Assembly: GCF_016464705.1 (NCBI RefSeq)
Contig: NZ_JAEHOB010000017.1
Location: forward strand, 1,126-65,125
From: Qaidamihabitans albus
Lineage (GTDB): Bacteria > Actinomycetota > Actinomycetes > Mycobacteriales > Pseudonocardiaceae
Reading direction: 5' to 3'
Length of the DNA stretch: 64,000 nt
The notes under the pieces are model-generated. The model made no database searches. It had not been told where the DNA came from and worked only from the letters and a program-made list of their open reading frames with translations. Of the stretch, positions 33,866 through 42,262 are shown one piece after another. The translations under genes were made by a program, and so were the position numbers. Position 1 is the stretch's first letter; the number at the start of each line of letters is the position of its first letter.

Positions 33866-34986
33866 AGACACGAGGCGCGATCTGCTGGAACCCCGGAGCA
33901 GGCAAGGGCTGGTCGGTTGAAGACATCGAGATCGACCCACCACGGTCCGGCGAGGTGCTCGTCAAGCTGGCCGCATCGGGACTGTGCCATTCCGACGACC
34001 ACATCGACTCGGGGGTCTATGTCGGCCTGGACGCCATGCTCGGCGGCCACGAGGGCGCCGGGGTCGTGGAAGAGGTCGGGCCTGAGGTCACCGGCCTCGC
34101 TCCGGGCGACCATGTCGTACTCGCGTTCATCCCCTCCTGCGGTCGCTGCTTCTCCTGCGTATCAGGGCGAACCCACCTGTGTGACCTGGGTGCGCATCTG
34201 TTCGGTGGGGTCGCGCTGTCCGACGGGCAGCACCGGGTGAAGGCGCGCGGTCAGGGTGTGGGCACGATGTGCCTGCTGGGGACCTTCGCGCCGTATGCGG
34301 TGGTCAACCAAGCCAACGTCATCAAGATCCGCGACGACGTTCCCCTGGACAAGGCAGCGCTGGTCGGCTGCGGCGTCACCACCGGGTGGGACTCGGCCTT
34401 CCACACGGCGGGCACCGAACCCGGAGACACGGTCGTGGTGCTCGGCACCGGTGGCATCGGCATGAACGCGGTGCAAGGTGCCCGCTACGCCGGCGCGAAA
34501 CACATCGTCGCGGTGGACACCGTGGAGTTCAAGCGCGACAAGGCGAAGGAGTTCGGCGCCACGCACACCACGGCAAGCATCGAGGACGCCTTGCCGCTGG
34601 TGCGGGAGCTCACCGACGGGACCATGGCACAGCGGGCCGTCCTCACCACCAGCATCGCCGAAGGCAGGCTGGTGGAGCCCGCGCTCCAACTCGTCGGGAA
34701 GCGCGGCGTTCTCGTGGTCACCTCCGTCGCGCCCGGCGACCAGCTGAAGGTCGATCTCGACCTGTTCGTGCTGACGTGCTACGAGAAGCAGATCCGCGGC
34801 GGGTTGTTCGGATCGTCGAATCCCCGCATCGACATTCCCCGCCTGCTCGACCTGTACATGGACGGCGAGCTCAAACTCGACGAACTGGTCACCAAGACGT
34901 ACCCGCTCGACGAGATCAACAAGGGATATCAGGACATGCTCGACGGAAGGAACATCCGCGGGCTGATCAGCTACGCGGGGATATGA
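33862..34986 (+). CDS. NDMA-type zinc-dependent alcohol dehydrogenase
   Basis: A protein of 374 aa with a strong GGAGGAG before the ATG. It is a medium-chain zinc ADH: catalytic zinc ligands in GLCHSDDH and GGHEGAGVVEEVG, structural zinc cysteines in SCGRCFSCVSGRTHLC, and the Rossmann loop VLGTGGIGMNAVQGA. The opening (MKTRGAICWNPGAGKGWSVE) and NIRGLISY near the end match actinobacterial nicotinoprotein or mycothiol-era NDMA-dependent dehydrogenases. It is the only fully intact gene between 32.3 and 36.4 kb. It overlaps the broken transporter upstream and the broken aldehyde dehydrogenase downstream, so the ancestral operon carried import, alcohol oxidation and aldehyde oxidation. Confidence 0.92.
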   Translation: MKTRGAICWNPGAGKGWSVEDIEIDPPRSGEVLVKLAASGLCHSDDHIDSGVYVGLDAMLGGHEGAGVVEEVGPEVTGLAPGDHVVLAFIPSCGRCFSCVSGRTHLCDLGAHLFGGVALSDGQHRVKARGQGVGTMCLLGTFAPYAVVNQANVIKIRDDVPLDKAALVGCGVTTGWDSAFHTAGTEPGDTVVVLGTGGIGMNAVQGARYAGAKHIVAVDTVEFKRDKAKEFGATHTTASIEDALPLVRELTDGTMAQRAVLTTSIAEGRLVEPALQLVGKRGVLVVTSVAPGDQLKVDLDLFVLTCYEKQIRGGLFGSSNPRIDIPRLLDLYMDGELKLDELVTKTYPLDEINKGYQDMLDGRNIRGLISYAGI

Positions 34987-35800
34987 CCATGACCACCACC
35001 AGCCGGCCCGCGAAGCAGGACAGGCTGCGCGCCGACGTCCGGGACTTGCTCGGCCGCGTGGGACCGTTCCTGGTCGACGGCGAATGGGTCCACGCCCTCG
35101 ACGGCAGCACCCTCGGCACCGTGGACCCCAGCGACGGCACGACCCTGGCCACCGTAGCCGCCGCCGAGGGCCGCGATGTCGATCGCGCGGTCGCCGCCGC
35201 TCGGCGTGCCCTTTCGGGGCCGTGGTCCCGGTTGACGCCTGCCCGGCGGGGGACGTTGATCTGGCGCCTGGCCGACCTGCTCGAGGAGCGGGCCGAGGAG
35301 TTCGCTCAGCTGGAATCACTTGACCAGGGCAAACCACAGGCGGCCGCGCTGGCCGCGGACGTCCCGCTGGCCGCCGGTCAGTTGCGCTACATGGCCGGCT
35401 GGGCCGACAAGATCAGCGGCAGGACCGCCACGCTCTCGGTGCCTTACACCCCGGCGCGAACTACCACGCCTATACCCGCAGGAAACCGGTCGGCGTGGTC
35501 GGCGCCATCATCCCGTGGAACTTCCCGCTCAACATGGCCGCGTGGAAGCTCGCTCCCGCGCTGGCCGCAGGCTGCACGGTCGTGCTCAAACCGGCCGAGC
35601 AGACACCGCTGACGGCGCTGCGGCTCGGGGAGCTGATGGACGAGGCCGGCTTCCCGCCGGGCGTGGTCAACATCCTGCCCGGCTACGGTGAGACCGCCGG
35701 TGCCGCGATCGCCGCCCATCCCGGCATCGACAAGGTCGCCTTCACCGGCTCGACCGAGGTCGGCCGCGAGGTCCTGCGCGCGGCCGCCGATCTGGCCGGC
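34983..35800 (+). pseudogene. Aldehyde dehydrogenase, frameshifted and 3'-truncated
   Basis: ATG 34983 overlaps the ADH stop. The N-terminal NAD-binding part reads normally (FLVDGEWVHALDG ... [13 protein letters not shown]) until about 35452, where a missing C in the run ACCCCGG shifts the frame. It resumes as [25 protein letters not shown], with [14 protein letters not shown] and [10 protein letters not shown]. About 230 residues, including the catalytic Cys and the C-terminal half, are absent: after [10 protein letters not shown] the sequence switches to the tail of an AMP-forming ligase. It cannot produce an active enzyme. Confidence 0.88.
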
Positions 35801-36366
35801 GGAGCGGATCCTGAACCGGGCACCCTCGGCGGGCAGATTCCGGGGTTCGACGTCCAACTTCTCGACCCGGACGGCAACCCCGTCGAGGCGGGAGAGAGCG
35901 GGCTGATCGCCGTCGAACGGCCCCGCTACCAGCTCAGCAACGGCTACGAGAACCGCCCCGGCGCATGGGATGCCCGATGGCAGGGCGATCTGTTCGTCAC
36001 CGAGGACCGAGCGTGCGTGCGCCCTGACGGGCGATGGTGCTTCCTCGGCCGCGAGGACGACATGATCATCGCATCCGGCTACAACATCAGCCCGGTCGAG
36101 GTCGAGCGAGTACTGGCCGAGCACCCGAACGTGCTTGAGGCCGCCGCCGTGGCCGCGCCCGGTCCGAACGGCGGCACCGTTCTGCGCGCGTGCTGGTCCG
36201 CGCCGCGCCGGATCTGCCCGTGACCGAGCTCGAGAAGGAGCTGCGGTCCGCCGTGGGCCACCGTGTCGGGGCACACGCGCGCCCCCGAGTCTTCGATTAC
36301 GTCGACGCGTTGCCCCGCAACGACGTCGGCAAGCTGCAGCGCGCGAAGCTCCGCCTGCGCGGCTGA
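35800..36366 (+). pseudogene. AMP-forming acyl-CoA ligase, C-terminal fragment
   Basis: Begins in frame behind the aldehyde dehydrogenase remnant with [20 protein letters not shown] and includes the signature [20 protein letters not shown]. The C-terminal domain hinge follows ([17 protein letters not shown]). A second frameshift near 36170-36190 separates the end, which reads [19 protein letters not shown] ... LPRNDVGKLQRAKLRLRG with the catalytic Lys in GKLQR. The acyl- and adenylate-binding N-domain is gone. The family activates benzoate-type acids and fatty acids with ATP and CoA. Confidence 0.85.
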
Positions 36367-36395
36367 TCCGCATGTCCACGCCACAGGAGAGGTTC

Positions 36396-36758
36396 ATGAC
36401 ACGAACCCCGGAAGAGATCATCGACCACCACGCGGGCGCTCTCGCTGATGGTGACCTGGCGGGCGTCATCTCGGACTACGCCGAGGACGCCCGGTTCATC
36501 ACGCCTGACGGTGTCGTGGCCGGGCGAGCCGCGCTCACCGAAGTCTTCGCGGGCGTACTGGAGCAGTTTCCCGGCTTCACACTGTCGGTTGGCACCCTCG
36601 TCGCCGACGACGACACCGTGCTGCTGGAATGGACCGCCGACGCCAAGGCGCACGACATCATCGACGGAGTGGACACCTTCGTCATGCGCGACGGGCTGAT
36701 TCAGCTACAGACCGCCCGGTTCACCGTGCGATCGAAGTCGGACGGCGCTGATGCGTGA
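36396..36758 (+). CDS. SnoaL-like / NTF2-fold protein
   Basis: A protein of 120 aa from ATG 36396, which has AGGAGAGG 3-4 nt upstream; ATG 36372 has none. The cone-shaped NTF2 fold is indicated by EEIIDHHAGALADGDLAGVISDYAEDARFI in part, then VLLEWTADA and TFVMRDGLI. Members include polyketide cyclases, ketosteroid isomerases and small hydrolases; an Asp in SDYAED is in the place of the usual catalytic acid. It overlaps the thiolase gene by 8 nt. It appears intact but sits between broken genes. Confidence 0.8.
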   Translation: MTRTPEEIIDHHAGALADGDLAGVISDYAEDARFITPDGVVAGRAALTEVFAGVLEQFPGFTLSVGTLVADDDTVLLEWTADAKAHDIIDGVDTFVMRDGLIQLQTARFTVRSKSDGADA

Positions 36759-37660
36759 CGCGGTCATCGTCGACGTGGTGCGCACCCCCGCGGGGAAAGG
36801 GAAGTCCGGTGGCGCACTGGCCGAGGTGCGCCCGGCGGACCTGCTCGCCGGCGTGCTGCACGAGCTCGTCCGCCGCACCGGTATCGAGCCCGAACTGATC
36901 GACGAGGTGATCGGAGGCTGTGTCACCCAGGCTGGCGTGCAAGCCGCGAACATCACCCGCAGCGCGGTGCTGGCCGCGGGATTCCCGGTGAGCGTGCCCG
37001 CCACCACGGTGGACCGGCAATGCGGTTCGAGCCAGCAGGCCCTGCATTTCGCCGCGCACACCGTCGTCGCGGGCGCGGCGGACGTGGTGATCGCGTGCGG
37101 AGTGGAGTCCATGAGCCAGGCGCCACTGTGGTCGAGCAGCGGTGACGCTGATCCGTACGGCCCCGGTGCCCGGCACCGCGCTCGATCGCAAGGAGACGAT
37201 TCGGGCCGAATCCAATGTAGAGGCACTGGCCCGGCTGCGGCCGTCCTTTGCCGACGACCGCGTGCTCGACCGGTTCCCGGAGATCGACTGGTGTGTTACG
37301 GCGGGCAACTCCTCTCCGCTGACCGACGGTGCGAGCGCTGTGCTCATCATGAGCAGCGAGAAGGCCGCGTCACTGGGCATGCGACCGAGGGCCAGAGTCC
37401 ACAGTACTGCCGTGGTCGGGGACGATCCCGTGCTGATGTTGATGGGCGTGATACCGGCGACCTACCGGATCCTGAAACGATCCGGCTTGGCCCTGCGGGA
37501 CATCGACGCGTTCGAGGTGAACGAGGCATTCGCCTGCGTACCTCTGGCATGGCGACGAGAGTTCGATGTGCCCGCCGATCGCTTGAACCGCCATGGTGGT
37601 GCTGTCGCGCTCGGCCACCCACTGGGTGCCTCCGGCGCTCGGATCACCAGTCGGTCGAGA
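36751..37660 (+). pseudogene. Thiolase (acetyl-CoA acetyltransferase), internally deleted and truncated
   Basis: ATG 36751 starts a normal thiolase (VIVDVVRTPAGKGKSGGALA, nucleophile Cys in DRQCGSSQQA). Just after LWSSSGDADPYGPG the match jumps at about 37145 into another frame and about 80 residues further along (APVPGTALDRKETIR), then continues through CVTAGNSSPLTDGASAVL and GGAVALGHPLGASGAR. The C-terminal CxGGG active-site loop is missing. The following 120 nt encode a short unrelated tail (EVPQFVAGLIATVMPGDL) ending at 37785. Confidence 0.87.
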
Positions 37661-37885
37661 TCTTTTGGAGCAGGGACCACAGCGAACCAAGTCTGGTACT
37701 CGACACCGAGGAGGTTCCCCAGTTCGTCGCGGGTCTCATCGCCACGGTCATGCCTGGCGACCTGACCGCAGAAGGCGAAGATTGATCCCGCCCCGGCACG
37801 AATACGGCCGCCATCGCGCCTCGATCTTGCGTCGTGAGGACTCGGCAGCTGTGGGTCTGTTGCGCGGCTGCCCCGAGCCCGGTGA

Positions 37886-39412
37886 TCACGGACCGGGCGC
37901 ATCGTTTGCTTCCCGCCGGGCCGCCAGGCGTTGCTCCTTTCGCGCGCGGAGCGCCCGCCGCGTGGACAGGGCTACCGCCACGACGACCAGGGCGAGGATC
38001 ACCATCGCGACGGGCCGTCCGAGGAGGTAGCCGGGGTCACCGTCGGAGTAGGCCAGGGTCTGGCGCAGCGAGCCTTCGAGGGTGGGCTGGAGGACGACCG
38101 CCAGCACGAAGGGCGCCATGCTGAATCCGGATCTGCGCAGCAGGAAGCCGAGCAGGCCCGCGATGAGCATGACCACCACGTCGAACATCGAGTTGCCCTC
38201 GGCGTACACGCCGACGATGCACAGCCCGATCACGAACGGCATGAGCGCCTGAGGCGGGATGGCCAGCAGCCGGGTGAGCAGGCCGACCATCGGCAGGTTG
38301 AGCACCAGCAGCATGAAGTTCGCGATGTACATCGCGGCGATCACGGTCCAGAACAGTTCGGGCTGGTCGTCGACGAAGGTCGGACCGGGAACGACGCCGT
38401 TCAGCAGCAGTGCCGCGAGCACAAGCGCCATGGTCGGCGCGAACGGGATGCCAAGCACCAGCAACGGTATGAACGCGGCGCCGGCCGCGGCGTTGTTCGC
38501 CGCCTCCGGGCCGGCGACTCCCTGCACGGCGCCAGCGCCGAACTTCTCCGGACGTTTTGAGATCTTGCGTTCCGTCACGTAGGAGGCGAACGTCGACAGC
38601 ACCGCGGCAGGGCCCGGAACCAAGCCGAGGAGGAACCCGGTCGCCGATCCGCGCAGCGCCGCGGGCGCCGCGTCCCGCGACTCCTGTCGCGAGGGCAGCA
38701 ACTCCCGCAGCTTCGGGGCCCTGACGGGTTCCGGACGCCACCGCCTGCCGGCCAGCGTCAAGGCCTCCGCGATGCCGAAGACGCCCATGACCAGGGCGAT
38801 GAAGCTGAACCCCTCCGCGAGCGCGTCCGAACCGAACGTGAACCTCAAGTCGCCGCCTGCCGGATCGATGCCGACCGTGCCGATCGCCAGCCCAGCGCAG
38901 ATCATGACGACGGCTTTCGCGGTGGACCCGCTGGACAGCGCCGCCAACAGCAGCAGTCCCGCCAGGCACAGAGCCGCGTACTCCGGCGGCCCGAGCTTGA
39001 CGGCCACCCCGCTCAGCCACGGAGCGAACATCATGAGACCGAAGATGGCGACGGTCCCGGCGACGAACGACGAGACCGCCGCGATCGTCAGCGCGGGTCC
39101 CGACCTGCCTCGTTTCGTCATCTCGTGGCCGTCGAGCGCGGTGACCACCGAGGACGCTTCGCCGGGGACGTTGAGCAGGATCGAGGTCGTCGACCCTCCG
39201 TAGGTGGAACCGAAGTAGATGCCGGCGAACAGGATCAGCGAGCCCGCGGGACCCAGCTGTGTGGTCATGCCGAGCAGCACCGACATCGCACCGATCGGCC
39301 CGATGCCGGGAAGCACCCCGACCAACGTGCCGAGTACCACTCCGGCCACCGCGAGGGTCAGGTAGGTCGGATCGGCGAAGGCGGCGAAGCCCGCCCAGAG
39401 GTTGTCGAGCAC
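37886..39412 (-). CDS. tctA: Tripartite tricarboxylate transporter, large membrane subunit
   Basis: A protein of 508 aa with about 12 membrane helices. The TctA signature GVVLGTLVGVLPGIGPIGAM appears near residue 30, with FAGIYFGSTYGGSTTSILLN and GEASSVVTALDGHEM after it. The second-half repeat lies near GFLLGLVPGPAAVLSTFASYV. Together with the TctB and TctC proteins encoded upstream it forms a secondary transporter driven by ion gradients that uses an extracytoplasmic binding protein. The family transports citrate and many other carboxylates, including aromatic acids. It is the last gene of the minus-strand operon 42032 to 37886. Confidence 0.95.
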   Translation of the reverse strand: MLDNLWAGFAAFADPTYLTLAVAGVVLGTLVGVLPGIGPIGAMSVLLGMTTQLGPAGSLILFAGIYFGSTYGGSTTSILLNVPGEASSVVTALDGHEMTKRGRSGPALTIAAVSSFVAGTVAIFGLMMFAPWLSGVAVKLGPPEYAALCLAGLLLLAALSSGSTAKAVVMICAGLAIGTVGIDPAGGDLRFTFGSDALAEGFSFIALVMGVFGIAEALTLAGRRWRPEPVRAPKLRELLPSRQESRDAAPAALRGSATGFLLGLVPGPAAVLSTFASYVTERKISKRPEKFGAGAVQGVAGPEAANNAAAGAAFIPLLVLGIPFAPTMALVLAALLLNGVVPGPTFVDDQPELFWTVIAAMYIANFMLLVLNLPMVGLLTRLLAIPPQALMPFVIGLCIVGVYAEGNSMFDVVVMLIAGLLGFLLRRSGFSMAPFVLAVVLQPTLEGSLRQTLAYSDGDPGYLLGRPVAMVILALVVVAVALSTRRALRARKEQRLAARREANDAPGP

Positions 39413-39427
39413 GTCTGTCCTTTCCGG

Positions 39428-39928
39428 TCAGACCAGTCCGAGGGTCCCGGTCGGCAGCGGGACGAACAGCCAGTACACGAAGATCAGCCAGGTGGCGGCC
39501 CCGAAAGCGAGCCCGAGGATGAGCGCGCTGCTCCACCGCGACAACCCCATGATCTTGGCGATCAGCACCAGAGCGATCGACAGAGTCACGATCATCCCCA
39601 CGGTGGTGCCGAACAGCGGCACGAGCAGCGCGGCGAGCACGACCCCGACGACCCGCCGCCAGTGGACCGTGCCGGCGAAGCCCTCCTCGTCTTCGTCGGC
39701 GGGCGCATCGGCCTCGGTCCCACGAGGTCGCTCGCGTACGAGCACGGTGATGCTGGATGCCACGAGCACCAGCGCCACGAGGAAGGGGAAGAAGCCCGCG
39801 CCGGTGTCCGGCACGGTGCCGAGACCCTCGTCCAGGGCCAGGCCGCCGTACAGCAGGCCCAGTCCCAGCAGCGTCGCGGCCGCCATCATGTCGGGGTTGA
39901 CGCGAACCCGCCCCGCGCTCATCGTCAC
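39428..39928 (-). CDS. tctB: Tripartite tricarboxylate transporter, small membrane subunit
   Basis: A protein of 166 aa with four predicted membrane helices (MAAATLLGLGLLYGGLAL; FFPFLVALVLVASSITVLV; VVGVVLAALLVPLFG with the next; LILGLAFGAATWLIFVYWLFV). An acidic loop, ADAPADEDEEG, separates helices 2 and 3. GTG 39928 overlaps the TctC stop (GTGA); ATG 39922 is an alternative. It is the membrane partner of TctA, 15 nt downstream. Confidence 0.9.
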   Translation of the reverse strand: MTMSAGRVRVNPDMMAAATLLGLGLLYGGLALDEGLGTVPDTGAGFFPFLVALVLVASSITVLVRERPRGTEADAPADEDEEGFAGTVHWRRVVGVVLAALLVPLFGTTVGMIVTLSIALVLIAKIMGLSRWSSALILGLAFGAATWLIFVYWLFVPLPTGTLGLV

Positions 39929-40908
39929 TTCGACGGGGCGAGCAGACCCGCCGCCGCGGCGGACTTGTCGGTCAGGCGTTTCGTGGCCGCCGCGCTGCCG
40001 GCACCACTCACGACCAGGCCCAGATCCTGCGCCGCTTTGGTGAACTCCGCACTCCTGACGGCCGAACCGAAGACCTCGGACAGCTTCTTGCCGACGGCGT
40101 CCGGCAGCTCCGGTGGGGCGACCACGACGTTGTACGCTTCCCAGCCGAGGCCGACACCTTGTTCGTCGAAGGTGGGGATGTCCGGGGCGAGGTCGACGCG
40201 CTCCGCAGACGCGATCGCCAGCGCGCGGACCTTGCCGGACTCCAACTGCGCGAAGGCGCCGGCCAGCTGCATGACGCCGACATCGAGGTTGTTGCCCAGC
40301 AGCGCCGTCGTGGTCGCCTGGTCACCGTCGAATGCGACGTGCTTGAACCGGGTGTCCGTCAGCTGCTCGAACTTCTCGGCAGGGACCGCGTAGTTCAGCG
40401 GGCCTTCGCCGAGCGTGATCGCCCCGGGGCGGACGTTCGCGGCGTCGATCAGGTCACGCAGGTCCCGGTACGGCGAGTCCGCCGGTACCACGAACATCAC
40501 CGGCGAGATCGTGACCTCGTTGATCACCGAGATGTTCTGCGGGTCGTAGGAGACCTCTTCGGTGTGCGGGATCAACGTGAGCGGGCCGTCCGGCAGGACG
40601 CCGACGGTGTAGCCGTCCGGCTTGGCGTTGAGCGTGGCCGTGGTCCCGACCGAGCCGGCGCCTCCTTCCCTGTTGACGACCTGAACGCGCTTGCCGAGCT
40701 TGCCCTGGTCGTTGATGACCTCGGCCAGCGCCCTGGTCGTGGTGTCGATGCTGCTCCCGGCCGGATAGGGGACGACGATCTGGACGTCCCGTGCCGGGTA
40801 AGCCCCCTGACCGGGCGGCCCGCCACAGGCCGCCGCGAGGAGGACGCTCGCCGCGAGGATCGCGGGCATCGCGGCACGGCGGCGCATCCGGATCGGACGA
40901 ATACTCAT
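39925..40908 (-). CDS. tctC: Tripartite tricarboxylate transporter, binding lipoprotein
   Basis: A protein of 327 aa. The signal peptide has a lipobox (LLAAACGG), so it is anchored outside the membrane through a diacylated Cys. The mature protein has the Bug/TctC features: VQIVVPYPAGSSIDTTTR, VVNREGGAGSVG, PDGYTVGVLPDGPL and the late GLGWEAYNVVVAP. It captures the carboxylate for TctAB. Its start overlaps the acyl-CoA dehydrogenase gene upstream by 4 nt (ATGA), linking uptake to catabolism. Confidence 0.93.
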   Translation of the reverse strand: MSIRPIRMRRRAAMPAILAASVLLAAACGGPPGQGAYPARDVQIVVPYPAGSSIDTTTRALAEVINDQGKLGKRVQVVNREGGAGSVGTTATLNAKPDGYTVGVLPDGPLTLIPHTEEVSYDPQNISVINEVTISPVMFVVPADSPYRDLRDLIDAANVRPGAITLGEGPLNYAVPAEKFEQLTDTRFKHVAFDGDQATTTALLGNNLDVGVMQLAGAFAQLESGKVRALAIASAERVDLAPDIPTFDEQGVGLGWEAYNVVVAPPELPDAVGKKLSEVFGSAVRSAEFTKAAQDLGLVVSGAGSAAATKRLTDKSAAAAGLLAPSK

Positions 40909-42032
40909 GGTGCAACTCCCGTGTGCGAATGGGCGCCCGCCCCGATGGCGGCCGCCGTGATGATCGGGTGGTGCCAGTCGGCATCGCCGAAGTTGTACGC
41001 GTCCCGGTGGAGCCGGGCGAAGAACAGGCCCGCGCTGTGCTCCCAGGTGAGGCCGATGGCGCCATGGAACTGGACCATGGCCGCGGACATCCGGCAGGCC
41101 AGGTCGGCCGCGCGGCTCTTCACCACAGAGGTCATGAACGCGGCCTCGTCCAGGCCCGCGTCATGGCTGTGGGCTGTGTACCACAACGCGTGGGTGATGA
41201 CCGTCCACTCGAGATACAGCTCGGCCAGTTCGTGCTGGATGGCCTGGAAGGTGCCGACCGCACGCCCGAACTGGTGACGCTGCTTGACGTGGTCGACGGT
41301 GAGCCGGAGCGCGGCTCCGGCCGCACCGACGAGGTCCGCGGTCACGAGCACGGTCAGCCGCTGCATGACCCGCTCGAAGTGTCCGGCGCCGGACCGGAGC
41401 AGGCGCTCCGCCGGAACACCGGCCAGGGTCACCCTGGCCGCACGCACCGTCCGGTCGGCGGGGTCGGCCGGACGGCGTGAAACCCCCGGGTGCCCGGTCT
41501 CCACCACATACAGTGCGACCCCGTCGGCGGAGGCGGCCGCGACCACGACGATGCCCGAGTCGGCGGCGTGGTCGACCAATCCCGCGTCCCCGTCGAGCGC
41601 GCCGTCGGCCGTGGCGGTGACGCCGATGCCGTGGCGGTCCCACGCACCGCCCGGAGCGTGCAGGGCCGTCGTCGCGGCAAGGTCGCCGGAGACCACCGGC
41701 GCGAGCCAGCGGCAGAGTTGTTCCGGCCCGGAGGACAGCGCGAGGACGTCGGAGGCTGCCATTCGGGTCGAGACACCGGCAGGGCTCAGGCGGGCACCCA
41801 GCGCCTCGGCGACGACACACAGGTCGAGCAGGCCGAGGTCGAGACCGCCGGCTCCTTCCGGTGCCGTCACACCCAGCCATCCGAGGTCGGCCGCCGCCCG
41901 GTACAGCTCGGCGTCCTCCGCTGACAAGGCATCGGCGTACTCCCGCACGGCCGCCAGGTCCATGTGGCGATCCATCCACTGCCGCACAGCGCCGCCCATC
42001 GCGACCTGCTCGTCGCTGAGCCGAAAATCCAT
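40905..42032 (-). CDS. Acyl-CoA dehydrogenase, FadE-like partner subunit
   Basis: A protein of 375 aa. N-terminal helices include LGWLGVTAPEGAGGLDLGLLDL; the C-terminal part has HQFGRAVGTFQAIQHELAE and FHGAIGLTWEHSAGLFFARLH. The ending lacks the usual GGT-EIQ motif and resembles the non-catalytic or partner subunits of actinobacterial two-gene dehydrogenases. The matching second subunit type is encoded divergently at 42263. It is the first gene of the tct operon and is transcribed from the symmetric promoter region at 42084-42186. Confidence 0.9.
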   Translation of the reverse strand: MDFRLSDEQVAMGGAVRQWMDRHMDLAAVREYADALSAEDAELYRAAADLGWLGVTAPEGAGGLDLGLLDLCVVAEALGARLSPAGVSTRMAASDVLALSSGPEQLCRWLAPVVSGDLAATTALHAPGGAWDRHGIGVTATADGALDGDAGLVDHAADSGIVVVAAASADGVALYVVETGHPGVSRRPADPADRTVRAARVTLAGVPAERLLRSGAGHFERVMQRLTVLVTADLVGAAGAALRLTVDHVKQRHQFGRAVGTFQAIQHELAELYLEWTVITHALWYTAHSHDAGLDEAAFMTSVVKSRAADLACRMSAAMVQFHGAIGLTWEHSAGLFFARLHRDAYNFGDADWHHPIITAAAIGAGAHSHTGVAP

Positions 42033-42083
42033 GACACCGGTCCACTCCGTTGAGGTGCCACACAGTCCACAACGTGACGAATC

Positions 42084-42186
42084 AGTACGTCAAAGACGTG
42101 AACCCAAAGCCATCCATTGTTCAACGCAATGAGTAACGTATTGCGCTGGACAATGGGTCGCGTTCGATTTTGCTCTTTGACGTACT
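42084..42186. promoter_or_regulatory. Symmetric divergent operator-promoter with two LysR-type boxes
   Basis: All dyads share one centre, 42135. The outer arms AGTACGTCAAAGA (42084-42096) and TCTTTGACGTACT (42174-42186) match perfectly. The inner arms CCATTGT/ACAATGG and CGCAAT/ATTGCG also match. They form two mirrored dyads of T-N11-A type: ATTGTTCAACGCAAT (42116-42130) and ATTGCGCTGGACAAT (42140-42154). Each sits upstream of one of the two divergent acyl-CoA dehydrogenase genes. The LysR regulator encoded at 45463-46500 is the obvious candidate to bind; an IclR-type protein is an alternative. Confidence 0.75.
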
Positions 42187-42262
42187 ATGTCGGCAGTCCC
42201 GAGGATGGTTCGCGTGTCCGGCGGCACCACGATCGGATCTCGGGACAGGGAGTGACCACAGC

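Noticed and set aside
37877-37898. Hairpin GCCCGGT/ACCGGGC as tctA terminator
   Set aside because: It overlaps the last codons of tctA and has only seven pairs, so it is probably fortuitous.
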